From Labilithrix sp. (GTDB lineage Bacteria > Myxococcota_A > Polyangia > Polyangiales > Polyangiaceae), in NCBI GenBank assembly GCA_019637105.1, contig JAHBWF010000079.1, positions 1 to 35,743 of the forward strand: a stretch of 35,743 nucleotides of DNA. The letters run 5' to 3'. Position 1 is the stretch's first letter; every line of letters starts with the position of its first letter. This document shows positions 6,757 through 15,345 of this stretch, piece after piece. Both the position numbers and the translations under genes were made by a program. Below the pieces are notes generated by a model, which worked only from the letters and a program-made list of their open reading frames with translations, had not been told where the DNA came from and searched no databases.

Positions 6757-8004
6757 ATGGACGTCCTCATCGCGTGCCGCAACCTGTCGAAGGACTACGA
6801 GTCCGGCGCGGGCGTGGTGCGCGCGCTCCGCGAGATCGACCTCGAGATCGAGCAGGGCGAGTTCGTCGCGATCGTCGGGACGAGCGGCTCCGGGAAGAGC
6901 ACGCTCATGAACATCCTCGGGTGCCTCGACCGGCCGACGCGCGGAGCCTACGAGCTCGCGGGGTTCGACATCGGCGGTCGCTCGAGCGACGCGCGCGCGA
7001 TCCTGCGGAACCGCCTCATCGGCTTCATCTTCCAGGGCTTCAACCTCCTGCCGCGCACGACGGCGCTCGAGAACGTGGAGCTGCCGCTCGTCTACCGCGG
7101 GGCGGGCGCGCGCGAGCGGCGGAGGCGCGCGCTCGAGGCGCTGGCGTCGGTCGGCCTCGCCGACCGAGTGCATCATACACCCAATCAGCTCTCCGGCGGC
7201 CAGCAGCAGCGCGTCGCGATCGCGCGGGCGCTCGTCACCGGGCCGCCGATGCTCCTCGCCGACGAGCCGACGGGCAACCTCGACACGCGGACGAGCCTCG
7301 AGGTCCTGGCGCTCCTCCAGCGGCTGAACCGCGATCGCGGGATCACCATCGTCCTCGTCACGCACGAGCACGACATCGCGGCGTGCGCGTCGCGCGTGGT
7401 CACGTTCCGCGACGGGCGCATCGTGAGCGACGTGCGGGAGACGCCCGTCGACGCCGCCGCGGAGCTCGAGAAGCTTCCTCCGCCCGAGGCGGGGCTCGCC
7501 GACGACGCGGCCGGCGCGCTCGACCCCGCCGCCGCCGAGCGTCTGCGCCTCGGCGGCCCGGTCCCGCGCGGGCTCTACGCGATGATGGCGATCGGCGGCG
7601 CGCTCGGCCTGCTCCTCGGGATCGCCTACTGCCGGGTCGTCCTCGACGTCACGTCGACGGCGATCCCCGCCGCGTTCGGCTTCGTCCTCGAGTCGATCAT
7701 GGCGGTGCGCTACGCGAAGAAGCACCTGGGGCGCCCGCTCACGAGCGATCAGCGCGTGCGCGTGTCGCTCGCCTACACGCTCGCGGTCGCGCTCGTCCTC
7801 GCGCCGCTCACCGCGCTCGGCTGGACGCCGTGGAGCGAGACCGTGCTCGATCGGCTCGTCGAGCTCGAAGGCGGTCGGCTCGCGCTGGCGCTCGCCGGCG
7901 GCTTCGTCGGCCTCGCCGCGGCGGCGCTCGCGCGGTACCTCGTCCTCGCGCTGCTCGCGCCCCTCGTCGCGCCGGCTCCGCCGGCGAAGAAGAAGGCCGC
8001 GTGA
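6757..8004 (+). CDS. MacB-type ABC ATPase with C-terminal membrane domain
   Basis: This is a 415-residue protein; ATG at 6757 with GAGGAG upstream. Residues 1-230 are a complete MacB/LolD-type ATPase: Walker A GTSGSGKST (41-49), Q-loop Q93, signature LSGGQQQR (145-152), Walker B LLADEP (167-171) and H-loop His203. It should hydrolyse ATP to drive the permeases encoded downstream. Usual stand-alone ATPases of this class end near residue 230-250. This one adds about 170 residues with four hydrophobic segments (roughly 275-298, 303-322, 340-362, 378-405), so the ATPase is tethered to the membrane. I could not assign the added domain securely; it resembles small 4-TM proteins of unknown function. 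The GTGA at its end overlaps the next gene. Confidence 0.92.
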   Translation: MDVLIACRNLSKDYESGAGVVRALREIDLEIEQGEFVAIVGTSGSGKSTLMNILGCLDRPTRGAYELAGFDIGGRSSDARAILRNRLIGFIFQGFNLLPRTTALENVELPLVYRGAGARERRRRALEALASVGLADRVHHTPNQLSGGQQQRVAIARALVTGPPMLLADEPTGNLDTRTSLEVLALLQRLNRDRGITIVLVTHEHDIAACASRVVTFRDGRIVSDVRETPVDAAAELEKLPPPEAGLADDAAGALDPAAAERLRLGGPVPRGLYAMMAIGGALGLLLGIAYCRVVLDVTSTAIPAAFGFVLESIMAVRYAKKHLGRPLTSDQRVRVSLAYTLAVALVLAPLTALGWTPWSETVLDRLVELEGGRLALALAGGFVGLAAAALARYLVLALLAPLVAPAPPAKKKAA

Positions 8005-9221
8005 TCCTCTTCTTCGGCGCCGTCCGGCTCGCGCTCTCGGCGATCGTCCGCAACAAGCTCCGGGCGGCGCTGACCGTGCTCGGCATCCTCATCGGCGTGA
8101 CCGCGGTCGTCATGGTCACGGCGCTCGCGGGCGGCGCGTCGGCGAGCGTGGGCGATCAGATCGACAGCTTCGCGTCCAACGCGCTCTTCATCAACCCGGA
8201 GAGCGTGCAGCAGTCGGGCGTCCGCGCGAAGACGCCCGGGCGCCTCACCGAGGGCGACGGCCGCGCGATCGCGCGCGAGGCGGTGAGCGTGACGCACGTA
8301 GCGCCGTGGCTGTCGACGATGGGACAGGTGGTCGCCGGCGACCGCAACGTCGCGACGCTCGTCGTCGGTACGACGACGAGCTACTTCCCGGTCCGCCGCT
8401 TCCGCGTCGCGAAGGGCGAGCTCTGGACGGAGGTCGACGAGAGCGTCAGGTCCAAGGTCTGCGTCCTCGGCCAGACCGTCGCCGAGAAGCTCTTCGGCGA
8501 TCTCGATCCGGTCGGGCGCACCGTCCGGATCGGGAGCTCGCCGTTCCGCGTCATCGGCACCCTCGAGCCGAAGGGCAACTCTCCGTTCGGCGAGGACCAG
8601 GACGACCGCATCCTGATGCCGATCGGAAGCTTCCGCGGGCGGGTGATGAGCACGTCGCCCGGCCGCGTCGACATGCTCCTCGCGAGCGCGAGCTCCGAGG
8701 AGACGGCCACGCGCGCGCAGGCGCAGGTCACGAGCATCCTCCGCCAGCGGCACCGCATCCCCGACGGCAGCGAGCCCGATTTCAGCGTCAACACGCAGTC
8801 GGAGATGAGGGAGACGCAGCGGGCGATCGCGAGCGTGCTCTCTTCGCTGCTCCTCTCCGTCGCCGCGGTGAGCCTCGTCGTCGGCGGGATCGGCGTGATG
8901 AACATCATGCTCGTCAGCGTCGCCGAGCGGACGCGCGAGATCGGCATCCGCCTGTCCATCGGTGCGCGGGAGCGCGACATCCTCGTGCAGTTCCTCGTCG
9001 AGGCGGTCGTGCTCTCGCTCGCCGGCGGCGTCCTCGGGATCGTCGTCGGGTCGGCCGCCACGCTCGGGCTCGGGCACGCGCTCGGCTGGAACGCGACGCC
9101 GACGCCCGCCGCGATCGGCGTCGCGGCCGTGACGAGCGCGGTCATCGGCGTCGTGTTCGGCTTCCTCCCCGCGCGCCGCGCGGCGTCGCTCGATCCGATC
9201 GACGCGCTGAGGACGGAGTAG
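8001..9221 (+). CDS. MacB/FtsX-type ABC permease, first of two
   Basis: This is a 406-residue protein. GTG at 8001 overlaps the ATPase stop (GTGA), so translation is coupled. One N-terminal TM segment (about 16-40) precedes a large periplasmic MacB_PCD-type domain (about 45-270), then three C-terminal TM segments. The signature SLVVGGIGVMNIMLVSV and ERTREIGIRLSIGAR are typical of MacB permeases, as is the C-terminal FGFLPARRAASLDPIDALR. In classic MacB the ATPase is fused to the permease; here they are separate. Together with the adaptor it probably exports a peptide, lipid or toxic compound. The substrate cannot be read from the sequence. Confidence 0.93.
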   Translation: MILFFGAVRLALSAIVRNKLRAALTVLGILIGVTAVVMVTALAGGASASVGDQIDSFASNALFINPESVQQSGVRAKTPGRLTEGDGRAIAREAVSVTHVAPWLSTMGQVVAGDRNVATLVVGTTTSYFPVRRFRVAKGELWTEVDESVRSKVCVLGQTVAEKLFGDLDPVGRTVRIGSSPFRVIGTLEPKGNSPFGEDQDDRILMPIGSFRGRVMSTSPGRVDMLLASASSEETATRAQAQVTSILRQRHRIPDGSEPDFSVNTQSEMRETQRAIASVLSSLLLSVAAVSLVVGGIGVMNIMLVSVAERTREIGIRLSIGARERDILVQFLVEAVVLSLAGGVLGIVVGSAATLGLGHALGWNATPTPAAIGVAAVTSAVIGVVFGFLPARRAASLDPIDALRTE

Positions 9222-9223
9222 CG

Positions 9224-10453
9224 ATGCTCTCCGCGTTCGCCACCGGCGTCCGGCTCGCGCTCTCCTCGATCGCGCGGAGCACCCTCCGCGCGTCGCTGAC
9301 GATCCTCGGGATCCTCATCGGCGTCGCCGCCGTCGTCACCGTCACCGCGCTCGGCGCGGGCGCGCGCGATCGCGTCTCGAGCCAGATCCAGAACATGGGG
9401 TCGAACGTGATCCTGATCGCGCCGCAGAGCGCCGCCGCGTCGGGCGCGAAGGGCGCGCTCGGCGCGGGCGTGCGGCTCACCGAGGACGACGGCCGCGCGA
9501 TCGTCCGCGAGGCCGTGAGCGTGACCGCGGCGGCGCCGGCGCTCCGCTCGCGCGCGCAGATCGTCGCCGGCGAGAAGAACTGGTCGGCGCAGGTCATCGG
9601 CTCGACGCGCTCGTTCTTCCCGGTGCGGAGCTGGAAGGTCGCGCGGGGCGCGGAGTGGGACGAGCACGACGAGGCGACCAAGGCGAAGGTCTGCGTCCTC
9701 GGGACGACGGTCGCGACGCGGCTCTTCGACGCGGAGGACCCCGTCGGCCGCTCGGTGCGCATCGGCCGGTACTCGTGGCGCGTCGTCGGCGTCCTCGAGT
9801 CGAAGGGCGAGGCCCCGTTCGGGGGCGATCAGGACAACATGGTGCTCATGCCCATCGGCTCGATGCGCGATCGGGTCATGCGCACGGCGCCGGGCTTCGC
9901 GGGCGTGCTGCTCGTCTCCGCCACCAGCGCGGACACCACCGATCGCGCCGTGGCGCAGGTGGACGCGATATTGCGGCAGCGCCACCGCATCGAGGACGGT
10001 CGCGAGCCCGACTTCTGGATCCGCACGCAGCAGGAGTTCCAGCAGATGCAGACGGCGATCTACTCGCTGCTCACCGCGCTGCTCGTCATGATCGCGGGCG
10101 TCAGCCTCGTGGTCGGCGGCATCGGCGTGATGAACATCATGCTCGTCAGCGTGACCGAGCGGACGCGCGAGATCGGCATCCGGATGGCGATCGGCGCGCG
10201 GGCGGCGGACATCATGACCCAGTTCCTCGTCGAGGCGGTCGTGCTCGCGCTCATCGGCGGGCTCGCCGGCGCGCTCGCGGGCGTCGGCGTCATCGGCCTC
10301 CTCGGCGAGACGCTCGGCTGGCCGATGAAGCTCGATCCCGTCGCCCTCACCGTCGCGATCCTGACGAGCGCGCTCACCGGGATCGCGTTCGGCTTCTTCC
10401 CCGCGCGGCGCGCGGCGACGCTCGATCCGATCGTCGCGCTCCGTCACGAGTGA
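9224..10453 (+). CDS. MacB/FtsX-type ABC permease, second of two
   Basis: This is a 409-residue paralogue of the preceding gene, starting at ATG 9224 just 2 nt after its stop. It has the same layout of N-terminal TM, periplasmic domain and three C-terminal TM segments, and the same SLVVGGIGVMNIMLVSV signature and ARRAATLDPIVALR tail. Much of the periplasmic domain is conserved with the first copy, for example QVDAILRQRHRIEDG against QVTSILRQRHRIPDG. A tandem duplication suggests a heterodimeric transporter served by one ATPase. Confidence 0.93.
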   Translation: MLSAFATGVRLALSSIARSTLRASLTILGILIGVAAVVTVTALGAGARDRVSSQIQNMGSNVILIAPQSAAASGAKGALGAGVRLTEDDGRAIVREAVSVTAAAPALRSRAQIVAGEKNWSAQVIGSTRSFFPVRSWKVARGAEWDEHDEATKAKVCVLGTTVATRLFDAEDPVGRSVRIGRYSWRVVGVLESKGEAPFGGDQDNMVLMPIGSMRDRVMRTAPGFAGVLLVSATSADTTDRAVAQVDAILRQRHRIEDGREPDFWIRTQQEFQQMQTAIYSLLTALLVMIAGVSLVVGGIGVMNIMLVSVTERTREIGIRMAIGARAADIMTQFLVEAVVLALIGGLAGALAGVGVIGLLGETLGWPMKLDPVALTVAILTSALTGIAFGFFPARRAATLDPIVALRHE

Positions 10454-10474
10454 GCGCGACGGCGGCGCGTCGGT

Positions 10475-10942
10475 TCAGCGGCACCAGTAGCCCTGGATCT
10501 TGAGCGCGGCGGCGGTGCCCGAGCGGCTGTTGCAGCGGCGGCCCCAGTTGCCCTCTTCGATGTAGACCGTGCTCCCGCTGACGCGCTTGACGTAGGCGAC
10601 GTGGCCGTACGCGCTGCCGGTCTTGATGACGGCCACGCAGCCCGCGCGCGGAGTGCGGCTGTTGATGATGCGGAGCTTGTCCCGCCAGTACGTCAGGCCG
10701 TAGGGGAGGCGAGGCTGCTTGCAGCGGGCGAACTTCACGCAGTTCGTGCACTGGTTGCAGCCGCCGAGCTCGCTCGACGTCGTCGCGGTCGCCTCGTCGT
10801 CGTCGTCCAGATCGTCCAGCGAGACCTCGTCGCCGTCGTCGTCGTCGGACGCGTCGACGGCGCAGCCGCCCACGCCGATCGTGCAGCCGGTGACGACGCC
10901 GAGGGTGAGGATGATCTTCGTGAGCAGCGAGCAGCGCTTCAT
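10475..10942 (-). CDS. CHAP-domain lipoprotein
   Basis: This is a 155-residue protein; ATG at 10942. A hydrophobic leader ends at Cys27 after GVGG, a good lipobox. A very acidic linker follows (about 30-65, runs of Asp), then a compact CHAP-like fold: the candidate nucleophile Cys lies in NQCTNCVKFARCK, the His in YGHVAYVKR and the Asn in EEGNWG. CHAP domains are Cys/His amidases or peptidases that often cut peptidoglycan. Several extra cysteines could form disulfides. It is convergent with the permease gene 21 bp away and divergent from the cold-shock/SUKH-like gene. It may be a cell-wall amidase with a regulatory acidic tether; the substrate is unknown. Confidence 0.85.
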   Translation of the reverse strand: MKRCSLLTKIILTLGVVTGCTIGVGGCAVDASDDDDGDEVSLDDLDDDDEATATTSSELGGCNQCTNCVKFARCKQPRLPYGLTYWRDKLRIINSRTPRAGCVAVIKTGSAYGHVAYVKRVSGSTVYIEEGNWGRRCNSRSGTAAALKIQGYWCR

Positions 10943-11300
10943 GGGGCCTCGTGGGGTGGCGGGGACACTTACTCGGCAGCACATGGTGTGCCGACCGGGC
11001 CGCCGCGAGGCAAAGAGCTCGATTTACGTCGATCGCGGCGCTCACCCGGAGCGGATGACCAGTGATCCCGCCCCCGCCTGGGCAACGGCTTCTGAGGAAT
11101 CAGCCCACCAGCCGTCGCCGTCGTTCGCGCGAGCCATTGCTCAACGGAGACGCCGACTTCGAGAGTGTCGGCGCCGGCGGACGGTGCTCGGTTCGTCGGT
11201 TCGCCGCGCGTCGATCGCGTTATGATGCGATTTGATGTCGCGATGTCGGCGCCGCCGACCCTTGATCTCCCGAGGTGCCGGGAGGAAAAGCGGCGGGGTG
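10943..11300. other. 358-bp divergent intergenic region
   Basis: Between the CHAP lipoprotein (-) and the cold-shock/SUKH-like gene (+). It holds a near-consensus TATGAT at 11221-11226 for the plus gene. On the minus side TAAGTG lies about 20 nt before the CHAP start. Open frames here look like shadows. No repeat or RNA gene is seen. Confidence 0.5.
11221..11226 (+). promoter_or_regulatory. -10 box TATGAT upstream of the cold-shock/SUKH-like gene
   Basis: TATGAT differs from consensus at one base. Transcription would start near 11233, leaving a leader of about 68 nt that contains GGAGG (11281-11285). No clear -35 is present. An in-frame ATG at 11235 would be leaderless, but codons 11235-11300 are not coding-like. 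Confidence 0.5.
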
Positions 11301-12320
11301 ATGGCGACCCCCCAGACGACGTTCGAGCTGCCCGTTCGCGGGACGATCACGAGCTGGCTCCCCGACGACTCGATCGGACGGATCCGTCTGCCGTCGGGGG
11401 AGGAGATCCGCTTCGGCCACTCCGCCTGCGTGGGGCTGCGACCGTCCGTCGGCGTGGAGGTCTGGGTCGTCGAGGTCGCTCCGCATCCGCTCGGCGGCCT
11501 CCGCGCCAAGGTGCTCAACGCCACCGGCAAAGCCACGCCGGACCGCGCCACCGCGGCGCTCGCCGCGCATCGTGAGCGCGAGGCGCTCCGTCCCGTCGTC
11601 GAAGCCGAGGTCGACGCGATCAAGAAGGAGTGCGAGGCGGCCTTGACGTCCAGGCTCCCGCCGTGGGCGGTCGCGGCCGCCGCGGGCGTCGAGGGGATCG
11701 CCGACATCGAGGCGCTGCGCGAGCGCATGCCGCGCGACGAGGTCGCCGCGTTCGTCTCGACCATCCCCGCGCTCCGTGACGCCGAGCCCGCGGACGATCT
11801 CCGCCTGTTCGATCTCGAGTGGGCCGACGCGTGGGCGCACCTCGAGATCTGGACCGACCCGTGCTTCGTCCCGTTCGCCATCGAGGGCGGCAATCACCTC
11901 GGCCTGTTCGCGCACCCCACCGCGCTCGCCCAGGGCGCGCCGGCGCCCGTCCTGTTTCGCTTCCACGAGCACGACCCGATCTTCGCGTGGGTCGCCGAGA
12001 GCGCCGAGCACTTCGTCCGGATGATCGACGCGGCCACGCGCGGCGACGACGTCGAGGCGCTCCGCGGGACGTACCACGACGTCGTCGCGTCGCTCGTCGA
12101 GGCCACGCAGCGCGAGGAGGCGTTCGAGGACGTCGAGCGCGAGGACGTCCACGCGCTCTTCTGGAGCGGCGCGCGCGTCCTCGAGTCGGCCGCCGCCGAG
12201 CGCCTGCTCGCCCGCTACCGCGATCGCGGCTGGTCCTTCGCGCGCGCGTCGATCGAGGCGCAGATCGCGATCTCGGGCTGGCAGGATCGCATCGACGCCG
12301 CCTGGGCCAAGCTGCGCTGA
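11301..12320 (+). CDS. Cold-shock-like domain fused to SUKH/SMI1-like domain
   Basis: This is a 339-residue protein with ATG at 11301 and a GGAGG 15 nt upstream. Residues 8-72 resemble a divergent cold-shock/OB domain (RGTITSWLPDDSIGRIRL, EEIRFGHSAC, GVEVWVVEVAP). Residues 75-130 are helical. Around 150-260, PCFVPFAIEGGNHLGLF resembles the SUKH/SMI1-KNR4 core motif, in which a Phe-Val-Pro-Phe strand is followed by a Gly-Asn-hydrophobic strand. SUKH proteins are often immunity or protein-binding modules; cold-shock domains bind nucleic acid. There is no signal peptide. The fusion call rests on motif resemblance only. Confidence 0.75.
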   Translation: MATPQTTFELPVRGTITSWLPDDSIGRIRLPSGEEIRFGHSACVGLRPSVGVEVWVVEVAPHPLGGLRAKVLNATGKATPDRATAALAAHREREALRPVVEAEVDAIKKECEAALTSRLPPWAVAAAAGVEGIADIEALRERMPRDEVAAFVSTIPALRDAEPADDLRLFDLEWADAWAHLEIWTDPCFVPFAIEGGNHLGLFAHPTALAQGAPAPVLFRFHEHDPIFAWVAESAEHFVRMIDAATRGDDVEALRGTYHDVVASLVEATQREEAFEDVEREDVHALFWSGARVLESAAAERLLARYRDRGWSFARASIEAQIAISGWQDRIDAAWAKLR

Positions 12321-12460
12321 CGGCCCGCGGTCCGTCCTCCGCGCCGCGTCCGCGCCCGAGCGACGACCCCGAGCTCCGCCCGCGGGCGCGCTCGTCTCGG
12401 TCGACTCGAAAGACGCCGTACGCCGCCGCCGCGTCCTGTGGCGCGCGGGCAGCGACGGAG

Positions 12461-12466
12461 TAGGAT
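12461..12466 (+). promoter_or_regulatory. -10 box TAGGAT, 6 nt before kinase start
   Basis: TAGGAT ends 6 nt before the GTG at 12473, so the transcript would begin at or next to the start codon. No -35 consensus is seen. The GGAG overlapping this box could instead be read as a distant ribosome site. Confidence 0.45.
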
Positions 12467-12472
12467 GGCGCC

Positions 12473-13339
12473 GTGATCGGCTCTCGGGAGTTCAAGGGGC
12501 GGTCCGGCCAGATCGTGGCCGGTCGCTACGAGCTGCTGGAGATGATCGGCAGCGGCCTGCAAAGCGTCGTCTACAAGGCGCACGACCGCGTCGAGAACGA
12601 CTACGTCGCGCTGAAGGTCTCCGAGTGGAGCGATCCCGACGCGAGCGAGCGGATGTTCCGCGAGGCGTTCGTGATGTGTCAGCTCCAGAACACGGCGGCG
12701 GTCCGTGTCCTCCACCAGTGCGAGACCGACGACGGCGCGACCGCGCTGGTGATGGAGCTCCTCCACGGCGCCGACCTCGGTTCGATCCTCCACCTGCGCG
12801 AGGGCCGCGGGGAGAAGGCCTCGCGCTCGTGGTTGACGGCGCTCCTCGAGCCGATCGTCTTCACGCTCGACGCGGCTCACAAGAACGGCATCGTGCATCG
12901 CGATCTCAAGGCAGAGAACGTCTTCGTGATCGATCCGCGCGCGGGCGGCGGCGTGCGGCTCCTCGACTTCGGCTTCGCGAAGCTGACGCGCAGCCCCAAG
13001 ATCACGTCACCGGAGGCCTTCGCCGGGTCGCCCGGCTACATCGCTCCGGAGGTGTGGCGTCGCGGGGCCTGGCGCGCCGACGCGCGCGCCGACGTCTACG
13101 CCTTCGGCGTGCTCGCCTTCCGCATCCTCGCCGGGCGCATGCCCTTCGAGGGCAGCCCGATCGAGCTCGCGCGCAAGGCGACCACGGAGCCGCGCCCGAG
13201 CCTCCACGCCCTCCGACCCGACCTGCCGGCGGACCTCGACGCCTGGGTCGGCCAGGTGCTCGCCGTCGAGGTCGACGAGCGCTTCGCCAACATCAACGCG
13301 GCCTGGCGCGCGCTCCAGGGCTGCCTCGAGGGGGACTGA
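12473..13339 (+). CDS. Soluble Hanks-type serine/threonine protein kinase
   Basis: This is a 288-residue protein; GTG at 12473. All kinase motifs are present: glycine loop IGSGLQSVVY (25-34), Lys48 in VALK, catalytic loop HRDLKAEN (142-149, Asp144), DFG (165-167), APE (191-193) and ADVYAFG. It should phosphorylate Ser/Thr on protein partners. It is only a kinase domain, with no TM, PASTA, TPR or other sensor region, so activation must come from a partner. Myxobacteria encode many such kinases. It follows the cold-shock/SUKH-like gene by 152 bp and has its own -10 box. Its target is unknown. Confidence 0.93.
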   Translation: MIGSREFKGRSGQIVAGRYELLEMIGSGLQSVVYKAHDRVENDYVALKVSEWSDPDASERMFREAFVMCQLQNTAAVRVLHQCETDDGATALVMELLHGADLGSILHLREGRGEKASRSWLTALLEPIVFTLDAAHKNGIVHRDLKAENVFVIDPRAGGGVRLLDFGFAKLTRSPKITSPEAFAGSPGYIAPEVWRRGAWRADARADVYAFGVLAFRILAGRMPFEGSPIELARKATTEPRPSLHALRPDLPADLDAWVGQVLAVEVDERFANINAAWRALQGCLEGD

Positions 13340-13504
13340 CGGCGTCGATCTCGAGGCGGCCTCGCCGAGCGCCGCCCCGGCGAAGGCGGCGCCCTCACGC
13401 GCGCTCGCGTCGAAGAGCTGCTCGACGCAGGCAACTCGCCTCGGCGCCGGGTGACGAGGCGCGCCGCGTTCGAGGAGCTCGCGAGGCCGGGCGCCGCCGC
13501 CCGA

Positions 13505-14158
13505 TCAGTCGCTCCACACCTGCGCCGCCCACGCGCCCTTGCCGCCGCCGACGGCGACGAGCAGCGAGACCTCGTCGGCGATCGTGAAGCAGACGGCGCC
13601 GCCTTCGGGCGCGGCGGGGCCGGGCGACTCGGCGACGACGTCGCCGGCGGAGTCGCGGAGCACCGCGACGATGTCCGTCACCGCCTCGTCGCCGGCGAAG
13701 TAGACGCGGTAGCACCGGTTCGCCTCCGCGCGGAACGTGCTCGCCTGGTGCGGCTCCCGGTCGGCCTGCTGGCCGCGGAGGACCGCGCCGACGGGCTTCA
13801 TCTTCGACGTCGCCGCGCACGCCTCGCCGAGCTTCTTCACGAGCTCGGCCGGATCCTTCGCGCGCGCCTTCGACGCCCCGCCGCACGAGGCGAGCGCCGC
13901 GTCGCTCCGGAGCTTCGCCTTCTTCGACCCGGCGACGCCCGGCGGAGGCATCGCCGCCATCGGCGGGAGGCCCGTCGGCGGCGGGCTCGTCGCGAGCTCC
14001 ACCGCGGCGCCGCCCTCGATCCCCGCGTCGGCGACGGGGCCGCTGGCCGGTGTCTTCGCGCCGCCGCCGCCGCACGCGAGCGTCACCGCGGTCGCGACGA
14101 CGCTCACGAGCGCGGAGGCCCCGATCCTCGACGACGACCCGACGCGCGAATGGTCCAT
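13505..14158 (-). CDS. Lipoprotein of unknown function
   Basis: This is a 217-residue protein; ATG at 14158. A hydrophobic leader ends in the lipobox LAC, followed by GGGGAKTP. A Pro/Ala/Met-rich stretch (about 60-85) precedes a domain with cysteines in LASCGGA, GEACAAT, NRCYRVYF and AVCFTIAD. The alternating hydrophobic strands (CYRVYFAGDEAV, VSLLVAVGGG) suggest a beta-sandwich. No family recognised. It is divergent from the Sua5 gene, starts about 86 bp apart. Confidence 0.8.
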   Translation of the reverse strand: MDHSRVGSSSRIGASALVSVVATAVTLACGGGGAKTPASGPVADAGIEGGAAVELATSPPPTGLPPMAAMPPPGVAGSKKAKLRSDAALASCGGASKARAKDPAELVKKLGEACAATSKMKPVGAVLRGQQADREPHQASTFRAEANRCYRVYFAGDEAVTDIVAVLRDSAGDVVAESPGPAAPEGGAVCFTIADEVSLLVAVGGGKGAWAAQVWSD

Positions 14159-14229
14159 GGAGCTCGGCAAGGTAACCCGGGATCGCGGCCTTGGGGATCC
14201 TCTCGTGCCGCGAGCGCCGGAGAGCGCGC

Positions 14230-14235
14230 TATGGT
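14230..14235 (+). promoter_or_regulatory. -10 box TATGGT, 8 nt before Sua5 start
   Basis: TATGGT is followed by 8 nt and the GTG at 14244. There is no Shine-Dalgarno. Same box and spacing as upstream of the PAP2 gene on the other strand (32103-32098). Confidence 0.5.
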
Positions 14236-14243
14236 CTCACGCC

Positions 14244-15257
14244 GTGCCGCGCGTCGTCCCCGTCGATCCTGCCGAGCCCGATCCCGCTGCGATCGCCGAC
14301 GCCGCGGGGGTAATGCGGCGAGGCGGCCTCGTCGCGTTCCCGACCGAGACGGTCTACGGCCTCGGCGCGCGCGGGCTCCGCGCGGAGGAGGTGCGGAAGA
14401 TCTTCGCCGCCAAGGGCCGTCCGCCCGGCCACCCCGTGATCCTCCACGTCGACGGCGAGGCGATGGCGCGTGAGCTCGCGGCCGAGTGGAGCTCGAGCGC
14501 GTCGCGCCTCGTCGGCGCGCTCTGGCCGGGGCCGCTCACGCTCGTCGTCCCGCGGGCTCCGGCGGTGCCGCCCGAGGTGAGCGGGGGCCTGGACACGGTC
14601 GGGATCCGCGCGCCGGACCACCCGGTGGCGCTCGCGCTGATCCGCGCCGTCGGCGAGCCGCTCGCGGCGCCCAGCGCCAACGCGCACACGCACGTGTCGC
14701 CGACGACCGCCGAGCACGTCGTCCGCTCGCTCGGCGACCGCGTCGATCTCGTGCTCGACGCGGGGCCGACCGCCTTCGGGATCGAGTCGACCGTGCTCTC
14801 GTTCGGGCACGATCCGCCGCGCGTGCTCCGGCCCGGCGCGGTGTCGCTCGAGCGGCTCCGCGCGCTCGAGCCGCGCGTCGTCCACGAGCGCGTGAGCGTC
14901 GAGGGGGACGAGGCGCGCGCGGCGCCGGGGATGGCCGCGAAGCACTACGCGCCGCGCACGAGCGTGACGCTCGCCGCCCGAGGACAGGAGGGCGTGGCGC
15001 GGGCGATCGCCCGGAGCGGCCTCGCCCGCGCGCGCGTCGCGGCGATCGTCGTCACCGACGGCGCGCGCGACGCTGCGGCCGGGTGCGCGCCGGTCGTCGT
15101 CCTCCCGGGCTCGCCCGAGGGATACGCGCGCGGGCTCTTCGCGGCGCTCCACGAGGTCGACGCGGCCGGCGTGGACCTCGTCGTCGTCGAAGAGGTCCCC
15201 GCGGAGCCGGCGTGGTGGGCGGTCGCCGATCGCCTCGCGCGCGCGGCGCGCCGGTAG
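14244..15257 (+). CDS. tsaC: Threonylcarbamoyl-AMP synthase, Sua5 type
   Basis: This is a 337-residue protein; GTG at 14244. The YrdC/Sua5 catalytic domain has LVAFPTETVYGLGARG, then KGRPPGHPVILHV, WPGPLTLVV, VGIRAPDHPVALALI and APSAN. These bind ATP, bicarbonate and threonine to make threonylcarbamoyl-AMP for the t6A37 modification of ANN-decoding tRNAs. The C-terminal Sua5 domain is present, starting near APGMAAKHYAPRT, so this is the long (TsaC2/Sua5) form. It is a cytoplasmic housekeeping gene with its own putative leaderless promoter. Confidence 0.95.
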   Translation: MPRVVPVDPAEPDPAAIADAAGVMRRGGLVAFPTETVYGLGARGLRAEEVRKIFAAKGRPPGHPVILHVDGEAMARELAAEWSSSASRLVGALWPGPLTLVVPRAPAVPPEVSGGLDTVGIRAPDHPVALALIRAVGEPLAAPSANAHTHVSPTTAEHVVRSLGDRVDLVLDAGPTAFGIESTVLSFGHDPPRVLRPGAVSLERLRALEPRVVHERVSVEGDEARAAPGMAAKHYAPRTSVTLAARGQEGVARAIARSGLARARVAAIVVTDGARDAAAGCAPVVVLPGSPEGYARGLFAALHEVDAAGVDLVVVEEVPAEPAWWAVADRLARAARR

Positions 15258-15267
15258 CGGCCGATCC

Positions 15268-15296
15268 TTTACAACTCAAGCAATCGCGCCTAAGCC
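15268..15296 (+). promoter_or_regulatory. Possible promoter of the RidA-MarR catabolic operon
   Basis: TTTACA (15268-15273) is followed after 17 nt by TAAGCC (15291-15296), a poor -10. TACTCT lies slightly further on. This is the most AT-rich patch before the operon. A 7-bp inverted repeat (GCCGCCG ... CGGCGGC) surrounds the start of the leader. Confidence 0.3.
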
Positions 15297-15345
15297 TCTT
15301 GCCGCCGCTACTCTCGGCTGACGGCTCGGCGGCAGGGAGCCTTCC

